Shown here piece after piece: positions 18,330-28,001 of a stretch of 64,000 nt of DNA (position 1 is its first letter; each line of letters begins with the position of its first letter). A model generated the notes under the pieces. It made no database searches, was not told the DNA's origin, and worked only from the letters and a program-made list of their open reading frames with translations. Both the position numbers and the translations under genes were made by a program. The DNA is from Xanthostigma xanthostigma (lineage: Eukaryota > Arthropoda > Insecta > Raphidioptera > Raphidiidae): the NCBI GenBank assembly GCA_963575645.1, contig OY754465.1, positions 1,860,001 through 1,924,000 on the forward strand. The letters run 5' to 3'.

Positions 18330-19031
18330 TTATACTTCCCGTTTCACGGCTATGAATTTATCAAAATTCATCCTATATCTGCCTGAGTTTATGTCAGAGT
18401 CTTTGTCGATCACGAAAAAATTATACTTGTTCTCCGCCCAGCATTTGGCGCACAAATTTTTAAACTCTTGAAACGACATGTCCGTATTGACATAGTCATC
18501 GTAGACATGACGCAAATTCATGTCATCCTGTTTAAAAAGTATAATAAAATTCGCATTGTCTCTGACGAGCTGCTTAGGTATTCTACTGTACGATTGACAC
18601 AGGTAAAAACTGTCTACGTTAGCATGTCGTCCCATACTGAAATATTCGCGAATGTTACTTTGACTTTCACACGCTACGTCGTCGAAAATAAAAATTGAAT
18701 TCGGCTTTGCCTCGTTCGGATGCATTATTGTTTCGCTGGCGGTGAAGGTGTTATAGCCCAACCCGTTGCCTACGCCCTTTAAAATCTCTGCAAGCATTCG
18801 ATACTTTTCCTGTTGAAGTGATTTTGAGTAGACGTAGACGTTTTCAAATTTGAGCGCGTTTTCGTCAATTAACAGCGAAATCATTACATTAGTCTTACCA
18901 CAATTCGACGGTCCTACAATAATGCACCTTACTGTGCCGGGAAGTAATTGTCCATGTTTTTTAATTATTGATTCATTATTTTGATCTAGATTAAAAATTT
19001 TAATCTTTACAGGTTGTTGTATCATTTTCAT
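18330..19031 (-). CDS. FtsK/HerA-type genome-packaging ATPase, copy 2
   Basis: 233 aa. Walker A is GPSNCGKT at residues 40-47 and Walker B is IFIFDD with Asp117-Asp118. A downstream segment (SYSRIPKQLVRDN, then FIILFKQDD) fits the sensor region of the A32/FtsK-like ATPases shared by Polintons, virophages and large DNA viruses. This motor pumps DNA into the procapsid. Alternative start: ATG at residue 3. Upstream lies the AT-rich spacer. The DUF8207-like gene follows 11 bases after the stop. Confidence 0.92.
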   Translation of the reverse strand: MKMIQQPVKIKIFNLDQNNESIIKKHGQLLPGTVRCIIVGPSNCGKTNVMISLLIDENALKFENVYVYSKSLQQEKYRMLAEILKGVGNGLGYNTFTASETIMHPNEAKPNSIFIFDDVACESQSNIREYFSMGRHANVDSFYLCQSYSRIPKQLVRDNANFIILFKQDDMNLRHVYDDYVNTDMSFQEFKNLCAKCWAENKYNFFVIDKDSDINSGRYRMNFDKFIAVKREV

Positions 19032-19731
19032 TTTTTTTTAACAATGCACTGCGTAACGTTTCACAAAGACAACTGATCATAGGGAACGGGAAAGAGGGGT
19101 TTTTATATAGAGAAAAAAATGCGAACTTTTAAATTTATTTTATTTGTGAAAAAAATCAATTTAACATTAACGCAACTTTTTTTAAAAAAAATTACATACA
19201 CTAAAATATGCTAATTAAACTAGAATTATACTAAAATATGATAATTAAACTCGAATTCAATATTATTGTATAAAATGCACATTTAAATATAATAACCTAT
19301 ATTAATATGTGAAAAAATCAATTAACATTAACGGTACTTTTTAAAAAAGAAATACATTCACTAAAATATACTAATTAAACTAGAATTATACTAAAATATG
19401 ATAATTAAACTTGAATAATACTAAAATATGCTAATTAAACTAGAATTATACTAAAATATGATAATTAATCTCGAATTCAATATTATTGTATAAAATACAC
19501 ATTTAAATATAATAACCTATTTTAGTTTTGTGAAAAAATCAATTTAACATTAACGATACTTTTTAAAAAAAATATATATACACTAAAATATGCTAATTAA
19601 ACTAGAATTATACTAAAATATGTTAATTAAACTAGAATTATACTAAAAAAATTGTCCTTCTTAAACATTATTTAAAAAATAGTAATGTTTTTTTATTATT
19701 TAAAAAAATACTAATGTTTTTTTTAATCTCG
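19032..19731. repeat. AT-rich repeat spacer between ATPase and PolB, copy 2
   Basis: Matches 2713-3412 with two substitutions seen (in A/T runs near 19184 and 19569). Same ~30-bp motif and ~165-220-bp higher-order spacing. No ORF. It is a candidate promoter or replication region. Confidence 0.8.
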
Positions 19732-22700
19732 TCACTCTTTGATTTTACAGTGACCCCACGCTAGAGTTTTGTGAGAGTCTGCCAATAAACACCTCTTATC
19801 GTCCGCTGCACTGAGACAGATTTTATTAGTTTTTTGTACAAAAACGTCATGCTTTACCGATCTAAACACGCACATTTCACACATTAAAGTCTCACCGGTC
19901 TGTAAGCAGTGCAAATAGTCGTCGAACTTCAATTGATTGTTAACAACGTTCTTTTTGACACCTTTTGCTCTCTTGTGACAATGACTAGCGCTGCCAAACA
20001 GTCTGAAACAGTACATTTTCGAGCGCAGGCCTACAAATTCAGCGATCAGGTTAGAACCCGTTTCAAATTTGAATTTGCCGAGAACTTTTTTGTTGACCAG
20101 CGGAAGACCGTACTCGTTGTCGACGGGAAAATTGGATGTGTCGAACAAGTGTAGGTCAGCCTTTATGTCCTCATAAATATCGTCTGTCATCACCTCGAGA
20201 AAAAAGCTGTCCGTGTCGGTGTAAACCAAATTGACGACATTGTACTTTTTCTTTAAATAATTATAGAAAAAATCGTACATTAAGCATTTGGACAGGTCGA
20301 GAACTGCTGCGCCGATGTAGTTTGGCTTGTTATATTCTACGGTGAGTCGTTTCATCTGCACGGCTGCCAGCTCGCTGTCAAAAATGGCTATTGAATGAAA
20401 ATTTGGCTGACTGATGTAGTGTTCGGCGCCGCGCTTTTTTCCTTGACGCTCCCAACGGCTCACCAAACGCACGTCTACGCGCTTTTCTACGCTTTCAATA
20501 GATTTTCCATAACACGCGTTGTTCTTCATCTTGTACATATCCTTCTCGAATTCGGACTCGGCTAAAGCACGCAGCTCCGTATTCCTATCAATATACTTTT
20601 TCAAAAAGCACGATTGGGCAAATTTCAACACTCTGTGAATTTTTTTCACCTTGAGTCCATGTTCCAAACACTGATTGAGGTATCTATAGTGAAGTATGTA
20701 GCGGTCTTTGTCATGTAGCGTACTTATCAATTTTGTCTGTTTTGATTTAGTGGTCGGGGGAATTTTTTTTTCCGCGCAAAATGGAAAGTCGTTGTGTCTG
20801 TCGTGCAAATGAGTCGGGTATTCCAAGTCAACCTCTAAGAAATAACCGCTCTCACCGTTCTCGTCGTTTAAAATTTGTTTCAAGTCAAAATTTTCAATTT
20901 CGTCCTCGCTCAGCCAGCTAAACCCACCTGTCGGCAGAGGCTGAGACATTGCCCAACCGTACTGATTGTTTGCGTCTAAGTATACGAGAAACGAGGACGG
21001 TTCATCGGGGTTGTATTCGTTTCTCATATATTTGTTGTTGGCGACGCAATGACGTTTCGCGCAATAAGAAATACCACCGCGCAACGATTTCCGAATAAAG
21101 TGCACCATATCAATATCAGACATCAGTTCAAGTTCCACCTGAGTATATTTCAACATCGCATCCCACGACATTCCCGGCAGCGTATAATAGCACGCGGGAT
21201 CGAGTTGGTATGTTGCGAGTTCTAGTTTGCGAAATTTTTCAAAGATATCACAGAGGAGAATCACATCCGTTTTCAAATAGTTATTCGAGTAGTCGAGCAA
21301 TGTTTCACACTCGAAAACCGTCCATACTTTTTTTGCACGTTCGTATTCCTCCTCTGTGATATTTTCGTCATTTAATTGAGAATAAAACGATTCAATGGGC
21401 GGTAGTTCCTTTTCGTTTAAGACATCGAGCGAAGTGACATACTCGTATGGAAAAATGCCTTTGTCTGTAACCAGTTGAAATTGTTCCATGTCCGGATATT
21501 GATTTCTGAGCTCGATAAAGTCTTCTTCCTGCATCGTTTTTGCCAATTTGCTCAAACTGCATGAAAGAAAACGAAACGAGTCCAGAAATCTGATTTCAAC
21601 ACACTTTTTACTTTTAAAATGATTATTTTCATCCTCATCATCATCATCATCATCGCATTCAGACAAAGGAAATTTCGCACTAAACGAGATGTACTTCTCT
21701 TTATTTACAGGTATAACCGAAATATTATCACAAACCGATGCCAACTGTTTTATGAATAGATGACTATCGAAATTGCTCAAATTATGAAAAAATACCGGAA
21801 GAAATTTTGGAATTTTATAATTTAAATTACAAATGCTATGCGCATATCCGCGAGGTTCGCCCGTCAAATGATCGTGATCCAAAACAATCGAATTACTCTC
21901 TTCGACGGTGAAACTCTTCTCGCAGATATGACATTTGTCTTTGCGCAACCGTTCGATATCTTCGCTTTTGAGTTTACGTAAAGGAACTACCCGGTTTACA
22001 ATTTCATAAATTTGCTTCGCATCACTCACAAGACTTTGAATGAACTGTATTGTGCAGTCGCTGCCGTTAAAAATTCTCAGTTTGGAGAGCGATGCGTCAT
22101 AGCTACACTTTATATAGTAGGAAAAACTGTGCGGTACGTGTTGATTCAACGACACTGTAAACGAACTGGTAGAGTCAGGCATTGCCGTATGTATGGGTTT
22201 CAGTATAGTTTCCGAGTCGGCGTAAATTACAAAAGGTAACAGCTCTTTTCGTTCATAATTTTTAAATGATATAATGTTGCCGGGACTTTCGCGCCCTAAA
22301 CGGTCTTTTTTTAAATCTGCGGTAGGCAACTTTACCCTCACCTTTCCGCAATCGTATTCACAATGTCGTTGAAGCAAATTTTCGCTGCTGAAATACGACA
22401 AACAACAATCACACAGGAATTTTTTATAATGATTGTTCGTCAATTGGCTTGAGACCAATCGTGATAAATTCTTAATCCAGACATAGTGATTATTGCTTGA
22501 CGCGTCGTCGCTGAAATATAACAAGTTTACGTGATTGTTTTTTTTCTCTCGTGTACAGTAGAGAGGACCCACGATGTTACAACGGTCATCGAGACCGAAA
22601 ACGTTCACGCTGCAAAAATCGTTCAATTTTTCAAACTGTGCAATGTTTTTTATTTTCATCGGAAACTCTAAACCGTTTAAATTTAAAACTTCGCTGTAAT

Positions 22701-23661
22701 GCGGATAGGATGTGATGCGGTCACTGTCCTTGTTTGCTGGAAATAGTGCGCTGACGATGGCCCAAGCGAAGCAAAATTGATCATTATTATTTTTTACATT
22801 TATACAGGCTCCTTTGTTTTTGATTTTTTTCGGTAAGTGTATATAGGAAGAAGCGTGCAGCGGATTATACTTCATGACGTTGAGTTCGAAACAGTCGATT
22901 TTTTGCAGAGCCCAGCCCGAATCGCGCTCCTGAAATTCCTCTGCTTTTTTAATAATTTTGTTTTTAAAATCGGTCAAGTGAGCGTCAATATCTGTGCCGG
23001 CGTTAAAGATTACGTTTTTCGTATTGAACGATTTTAGTTCGCGCGCGATCTTGTCATTTTTCAGTAAAAAGTAACAAGCAAAGAGTTCAAAATTTACTTT
23101 AACCGTTATATGTTTTTCGAGGTTGAATTTTATCAAGTCAACGAATGCGGTTCTGTTGCTCTCGAAAAACTCATCGATATTCAAACAACTGTAATTTGTG
23201 TTATTGATTTTATAAGTTACTATACGGTGTTTAAAAGCAAACTTTGAAACTTCTATATTATCGCGATGATGCACGTAAATATTCGCTTTATGACTAATGC
23301 TCTTTTGATGAGCGCCAAACGAACCGGCCGACACTTCAACACCACAAGCTTCGCACAAGATTGTACCACTGCATTTTTGTCTTTTTGTCGACGACGACGA
23401 TGACGTCGACGGTTCATTATCAGTTTGCAGTTGTCGCTTCATTGTGTTCGTAACGACTGAAATGTCGGCTGGTTTTTCAGGCTTTTTTATATTGTGAGAG
23501 CGAGCCAAATGCGCAACTAACTCGTCCGTTTGCAAGACTTGTAGTCCGCACACAATACATTCGTGTAAACCATCTTTGAAAATATCAGCGTGAACGTTTT
23601 CATGTCTTTTTCTATTATCACGTCTAGTAAATGACTTGTCACATACAGCACATTTAAACAT
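19732..23661 (-). CDS. Protein-primed family B DNA polymerase, copy 2
   Basis: 1309 aa. The N-terminus has C2H2-like zinc fingers (C4-C7-H20-H24; C35-C38; C103-C106; another near 418-438). Exonuclease motifs: ExoI D482-S-E484, ExoII N630-F-D632, ExoIII Y795...D799. Polymerase motifs: A YLDANNQYG (D896), B KMKNNACYGK (1044-1053), C YTDTDS (1147-1152). Between ExoI and ExoII sits an HNH/endonuclease VII-like module: C577xxC580, DHDH at 595-598, H608, C611N612. A poly-Asp stretch follows near 670. It would replicate the linear element from a terminal protein primer and proofread. The start MFKCAVCDK is chosen because the first zinc finger begins at once. Confidence 0.97.
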   Translation of the reverse strand: MFKCAVCDKSFTRRDNRKRHENVHADIFKDGLHECIVCGLQVLQTDELVAHLARSHNIKKPEKPADISVVTNTMKRQLQTDNEPSTSSSSSTKRQKCSGTILCEACGVEVSAGSFGAHQKSISHKANIYVHHRDNIEVSKFAFKHRIVTYKINNTNYSCLNIDEFFESNRTAFVDLIKFNLEKHITVKVNFELFACYFLLKNDKIARELKSFNTKNVIFNAGTDIDAHLTDFKNKIIKKAEEFQERDSGWALQKIDCFELNVMKYNPLHASSYIHLPKKIKNKGACINVKNNNDQFCFAWAIVSALFPANKDSDRITSYPHYSEVLNLNGLEFPMKIKNIAQFEKLNDFCSVNVFGLDDRCNIVGPLYCTREKKNNHVNLLYFSDDASSNNHYVWIKNLSRLVSSQLTNNHYKKFLCDCCLSYFSSENLLQRHCEYDCGKVRVKLPTADLKKDRLGRESPGNIISFKNYERKELLPFVIYADSETILKPIHTAMPDSTSSFTVSLNQHVPHSFSYYIKCSYDASLSKLRIFNGSDCTIQFIQSLVSDAKQIYEIVNRVVPLRKLKSEDIERLRKDKCHICEKSFTVEESNSIVLDHDHLTGEPRGYAHSICNLNYKIPKFLPVFFHNLSNFDSHLFIKQLASVCDNISVIPVNKEKYISFSAKFPLSECDDDDDDEDENNHFKSKKCVEIRFLDSFRFLSCSLSKLAKTMQEEDFIELRNQYPDMEQFQLVTDKGIFPYEYVTSLDVLNEKELPPIESFYSQLNDENITEEEYERAKKVWTVFECETLLDYSNNYLKTDVILLCDIFEKFRKLELATYQLDPACYYTLPGMSWDAMLKYTQVELELMSDIDMVHFIRKSLRGGISYCAKRHCVANNKYMRNEYNPDEPSSFLVYLDANNQYGWAMSQPLPTGGFSWLSEDEIENFDLKQILNDENGESGYFLEVDLEYPTHLHDRHNDFPFCAEKKIPPTTKSKQTKLISTLHDKDRYILHYRYLNQCLEHGLKVKKIHRVLKFAQSCFLKKYIDRNTELRALAESEFEKDMYKMKNNACYGKSIESVEKRVDVRLVSRWERQGKKRGAEHYISQPNFHSIAIFDSELAAVQMKRLTVEYNKPNYIGAAVLDLSKCLMYDFFYNYLKKKYNVVNLVYTDTDSFFLEVMTDDIYEDIKADLHLFDTSNFPVDNEYGLPLVNKKVLGKFKFETGSNLIAEFVGLRSKMYCFRLFGSASHCHKRAKGVKKNVVNNQLKFDDYLHCLQTGETLMCEMCVFRSVKHDVFVQKTNKICLSAADDKRCLLADSHKTLAWGHCKIKE

Positions 23662-24868
23662 TTTTCCAATTATATATTTAAACTAGTTATGTTCGATAAA
23701 CTTATTTTTTTCTGAAAAGAAGCAATATACAAGATCTAGCATTAATTTTCTAAAGTACTTTCATGAATTTACACTCTTCAAATGTCTCTGTGCAAAAATT
23801 ATATGTTAAATGAAAGCGAATTAATAAACGTAATAAAAACTATTTCACTAAGAAGCAATAGCGACGTAATTTTTCTTCTGCAGTGATGTTCACTGTTAAT
23901 GGAGTTCGTGTTCTTTTATTCGTTTCACATTCGTCTGTAAAAAAAAATACTATTAATTATGATGTAAAAAACATCAATAATATTATTCGTTATAGTTTTA
24001 CATACTTCTTATAATAATATGTATATTGCGGATGTTTTCTCAATCTTATGACAGCTGGGTGCGATGCTCTACAATTTTTACGTTCTGAAGCAAAATATAA
24101 AAGTATTACAAATCTTTTTTTAAACAGATTCAAAATATTTTCTTACTTACCGATAATTAAATCAAATTTCGGTTAATGTTGTTTGCCGGACAAATTGTTG
24201 ATTCCCTTGAAGACTGCACTTGCAACACGACACAATGATTAAATCAAACTGATAGAAGTTTCATGGTATGCTATGTGTTATAAAATACAGTAATATCACG
24301 CTTAACGCGGGGTGGGGGGATACGTTATATACTTGAAATTATACGAAAGAGAAATATGACACTTTTTAAAATGCTGAGCTGGTGTCTTCGTATCCGTTGT
24401 AATGTAGATATAACGGCTGTCATGAAAAAGTATTTTTTTTCGTGTTCTTAATTATCATAAACTGTTAACTATTTTATTTTTTATTTCAGACTTGTGTTGA
24501 ATCTTTGCTTCAAACCGGAAGTCTGACGTTTTTTATAATTAATAATTAACCTGTGAAATAAGTGCGTAAACAATATAATAGTATAATATTATATTACACC
24601 TTGTATAACGATCACATCCGCTTCAGGTATGCGTGACGTCATTATGATGTGAAAAAAAAATGAAAAACTCTTGTAAGAGAATATGATTCCGACGAAAACA
24701 ATTTAATTACGACCTCAGCAGAATGCATAATCTGGACTTTGAACTGTTATTACAAAACGCTAAAAAGACAGAGCCGGACTTTACTTGGGTAATATTATTG
24801 AATGTTTGTATCCGATATTCTTCTGTCACTAGAACCTGTTATTACAAGGTGGGGCATTCGATCAAATT
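23662..24868. other. PolB upstream region, copy 2
   Basis: About 1.2 kb of AT-rich sequence with no ORF worth calling. On the minus strand three good splice signals line up: donor GTAAGTAAG after 24151, acceptor CTTCAG and donor GTATGT bounding 24006-24084, and acceptor TTTACAG before 23934. This could be a spliced 5' leader for PolB or a small spliced early gene, but the joined frames lack an ATG. The right-hand part toward 24868 shows nothing else I can support. Confidence 0.5.
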
Positions 24869-25188
24869 TTATACCCACCATTTTGATTGATTATAGCTGA
24901 AGCCGATTGGTTCACTGGCTGGAAAGGGACGGTTGTGTAATTGGAGAATAAAGTCTGTTTCAAAACAACTAATTTTGGGTAACTGCCTGATTGGAGTATA
25001 ATTAACATCCACCCGCCATTTTTGTTTGCTTAAAGCCCCTCCCTGATTGATTAAAACTATCATCTCATCGATTCACGGAAAGAGGGCGCCATTGATCGTC
25101 ACTCAAACGTCGCAATGACGCCAGAGTGGAGGTCAATGAGCAGAGCTGTAAGTCCGTACTGAGGATAAAATATCAGTTTTTTTATTTT
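24869..25188. repeat. Degenerate relatives of the 91-bp CCAAT repeat, copy 2
   Basis: Identical to 8550-8869. It holds decayed gattggttcac and aattggagaataaagtctg words in right-repeat orientation, about 800 bp inboard of the present array. Confidence 0.5.
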
Positions 25189-25339
25189 GCATTAAAATTT
25201 GTAAATGAAATCTTTACTTTTTTAAAGTTTATTATAAATAATTTTGTAAATTATTAATAAGTGTCACTCTATGTGCGGCACGCCAAAAAATTTTAAAATC
25301 TAAATTGGGCCCGTTGATTAAAAAGGTTGCACACCCCTG
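25189..25339. mobile_element. Probable truncated hAT-type MITE fragment
   Basis: The end aaggttgcacacccctg (25323-25339) has the form of a hAT terminal inverted repeat (CAGGGGTGnGCAACC in reverse), preceded by the familiar gggcccg and gcggcacgccaaaaa words of such elements. No matching left terminus or 8-bp duplication is seen. Its left limit coincides with the point where copies 1 and 2 stop matching. Confidence 0.45.
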
Positions 25340-25409
25340 ATCTAGATTTAAAAAAAAATGTTATCTGTTTTAGTAATATAAGTGTCGAATTACAATTCTA
25401 TGTGCACAA

Positions 25410-25905
25410 TGCAACAGAAAAGTCCACCTGTCGGCCGAATGCATAAGCTTACATCACGCTGATAATGACGCGAGCAGTCGCTTCCGTTTTTTTGATCATA
25501 GATGGCGCGGAGTATACTTAATTAATCTCATTAACATTCTTGATAAATTATTTAATTAAATTATTTATACGTGTCAGCATATATGACTATATTATATATG
25601 TGACACATTGCAGATTGCACTTTTATCATTATATTGTAATCTGAGAATATCCGGTGATAAGAAAACGGACTGACTCTGATGACAATGAATTAGAGATGAA
25701 AATACATTCATGTAATAAACGACTTTGAATCAACAACTAAATGATTTTACTAAATATAAATTGATTCGATTTATCAAGCATGTGTTCCCTCCATTCTCTC
25801 TCTCACTCTCTCTCTCTCTCTCTCTCTCCCGCTCTTTTCAGATGGTCATATGTAAAAACCGTCGACAACAAAATATAGTCGATTAACGCTATAACTATCA
25901 ACTCA
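25410..25905. repeat. Right terminal inverted repeat, inner part
   Basis: Reverse complement of 9234-9813, starting at tgcaacagaaaagtcc and running to aactatcaactc. It includes a CT microsatellite (about 25798-25828) and lacks the extra ~88-bp module seen on the left. Scattered substitutions separate the two ends. Confidence 0.9.
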
Positions 25906-26226
25906 TTGGTTCACGGAAAGGGATGGCTTACAAAAGGAAGGTTTTGATTGGAGAATAATGTCTGTTTCATGCTCTCTGATTGGTTCACAAAAGGGGGCGT
26001 TATGCTCTCTGATTGGCTCACAAAAGGAAAGGCTCGGATTGGAGAATAATGTCTGTTTCATGCTCTCTGATTGGTTCACAAAAGGGGGCGTTATGCTCTC
26101 TGATTGGCTCACAAAAGGAAAGGCTCGGATTGGAGAATAATGTCTGTTTCATATCATTTCATTGGTTCACAAAAGGGGGCGTTATGCTCTCTGATCGCCT
26201 CACAAAAGGAAAGGCTCTGATTGGAG
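25906..26226. repeat. 91-bp tandem array with CCAAT boxes, right terminal repeat
   Basis: Inverted counterpart of 8870-9233. The word gattggag recurs at 25946, 26037, 26128 and 26219, exactly 91 bp apart. Units contain ctgattggttcac and ctgattggctcac, the reverse complements of CCAAT boxes. The outermost units are more diverged than the inner ones. Confidence 0.9.
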
Positions 26227-26310
26227 CTGACTGAAACGCTTACCCCCACCCCCAGCTGAGTGTAATTTGACACCTGAGGAGTGCGCTGGAAATGAGCATA
26301 TACACTACTC
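26227..26310. other. Possible extreme right end of the Polinton
   Basis: 84 bp with no match elsewhere in the window. It includes two C-rich runs and ends gcatatacactactcg. If tacact (26301-26306) is the terminus, it would read AGTGTA on the other strand. The left counterpart has been lost at the 8869/8870 junction, so this cannot be checked here. Confidence 0.3.
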
Positions 26311-26705
26311 GTACATCGAGCGCCCCACGCTTTTTTCACAATAATACTTGTATTTTTTATTCATTATTGTTTTAAGCTTATTTTAAAAAAAAATATTTTT
26401 TACTTTTTAGTTCGATATAAAGCGTGTTTTCTAGTTTTTTTAAAACTATATTTATTTTCCACTTTTTAGTTCGATTTATTGTCAAAAATTTCCCGAAAAC
26501 AAAACAATTTTTTTTTTCGACGTGGACGAGATTTGAACCCACGACCCGTGATTCCGAGAGTTGACGTCAGCGAAGACCCGTGCCTTAGACCGCACGGCTA
26601 GCCAGTGTACTTACAGAGCTGGCATATTATACCACTATATAAACCACTTGCTGTAGTCCAAACGAGTTTACAAACATACATACTTACATACATACAAACT
26701 TAAAG
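26311..26705 (-). mobile_element. tRNA-derived interspersed repeat
   Basis: Shared with 51605-51990 in the same orientation, from gtacatcgagcgcc to acatacatacaaactt. On the minus strand 26607-26518 looks like a tRNA with a long variable arm: box-A-like TAGCCGTGCGGTCTAAGG and box-B-like GGGTTCAAATCTC. The acceptor arm pairs poorly, so I read it as a SINE-like element rather than a working tRNA gene. Confidence 0.65.
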
Positions 26706-26710
26706 CGTGT

Positions 26711-27074
26711 AAAAAGTGTCTATGGGCGCATAGCCTAAAAACCAATAGATTTTCAGCTACAGAAATGTTTAGCGAGATTTTAGATATACCTAGGGATTTC
26801 TATTGAATTCTCAATATTAAAAAATCATAAGGTCCACAAATATGTTTTCGAGTGCGCTGAATCTGAATATGACATTATTATTTTATGCAGGGTGACATCT
26901 TCCAACATTCCCTAGTTTTCGACTATTTTTCTATTTCTAAAAAAAAGCACAAAAGTTGAACATGGAACATGTTTGTGAATTCAATGGATATCCCTATATT
27001 TAAAATCTCGCTAAACATATCTGTAGCCAAAAATCTATTGGTTTTTAGGCTATGCGCCCATATGGACACTTTTT
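26711..27074. mobile_element. Fold-back MITE with ~75-bp arms
   Basis: The left arm aaaaagtgtctatgggcgca... at 26711-26790 is repeated inverted at about 26998-27074, including the words gcctaaaaaccaatagattt and gtttagcgagatttta. The centre has no ORF. No clear target duplication. Confidence 0.75.
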
Positions 27075-27932
27075 CTTAGTGACCTTTAAACTATAAAATA
27101 AAACCATTTTCAATAAATTTAACCGAGAACCAAATCCCATAAAGTTTGTGCGAGGTCCTTCAGGAGTAAAAAAATTGTAAGGGAGTAATGTTTGGATTTT
27201 TTTTTGGAAACTAAAAAAACTTATAAAAAAATAATTATCTAGTTAAAAAAACTGGCCGCTGTAATGTATATACTTATTAGAAGTTAAGTTTTTCACAAGC
27301 GAAATATTCAAAATTTTGTGTGCCAAATTTCAGCCCAATGCGTCCAGTGGTTTGAGCTGTGCGTTGATGGATCAGTCAGTCACGGTTTCCTTTTATATAT
27401 TTTGATGATCTCAGTTGTTGATCATCTATTGCACATACCGCTAAACTAGCGGTATGTGCTTTATTATCGCTTTGTGCGTCAGAGCTGACTTTCGTTCATA
27501 TAAGAAGTTATATCTAAGTTAATTTCACACGAAATCCATTCAAATTGAAGCTTTTTGAAAAGAGGAGATTCTAATCTATAAAATAGAACCATTTTTAAAT
27601 CAATTCGAGTTCATAAATACTATTAAAATTGTAATTGAAAATCACAAACAGCAGTTGTCGGTTGGTCTGTACGTATGTACGTACGTCACGACTCTACAGA
27701 TCGCAATTTTGGTCGGATTGCCTTGGGTTATATTTTATTCACTTTGTTTACTATCAGACCAGAACCCTATTTAAATTCACTAAAATGTGTTCAGTAGTTT
27801 GATTTTTATAAACAGTTTTATTTTTTATTATTTTTGACAGCTAATAGTTTAAAAACAATATTGTGCAAATATAGTGTAATCCATAAAACAAGTGCTACAC
27901 TTGTATACCGTGATAACACCACTACACGTATT
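27075..27932. other. Gene-free stretch
   Basis: AT-rich. The one structure seen is a perfect hairpin at about 27432-27460, gcacataccgct with its complement agcggtatgtgc around a short loop. Otherwise I see nothing in it. Confidence 0.5.
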
Positions 27933-28001
27933 AGGCAGCCGTGGTGTAATGGTTATGCCGTTGGATCCCCAAGGGCAAGGTCCTGGGTTCGATTCCTTAC
28001 G
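27933..28001 (+). repeat. tRNA-like sequence
   Basis: It has a D-arm-like gtggtgtaatggttatg and a T-arm-like tcctgggttcgattcctta (box B). The anticodon arm and acceptor pairing are imperfect, so this is more likely the head of a tRNA-derived SINE or a tRNA pseudogene than a functional gene. A T-rich run follows. Confidence 0.45.

Larger units (their letters stand above)
8870..26226 (-). mobile_element. Maverick/Polinton (adintovirus-like) element, copy 2, nearly complete
   Basis: A 17.4-kb element with inverted repeats at 8870-9813 and 25410-26226. It encodes PolB, integrase, packaging ATPase, adenain-type protease, double-jelly-roll MCP, penton-like protein and a PLA2 protein, the diagnostic set of animal Polintons/adintoviruses. 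All genes are on the minus strand and none of the core genes is broken. Size and content fit the family's usual 15-20 kb. The left end is fused to copy 1, so no target-site duplication can be read. The right end may extend past 26226: the sequence reaches tacact at 26301-26306, which would fit the AG...CT termini reported for Polintons. Confidence 0.93.

Noticed and set aside
26518-26607. Functional tRNA gene
   Set aside because: Boxes A and B are recognisable but the acceptor arm does not pair properly, and the unit is part of a longer dispersed repeat.
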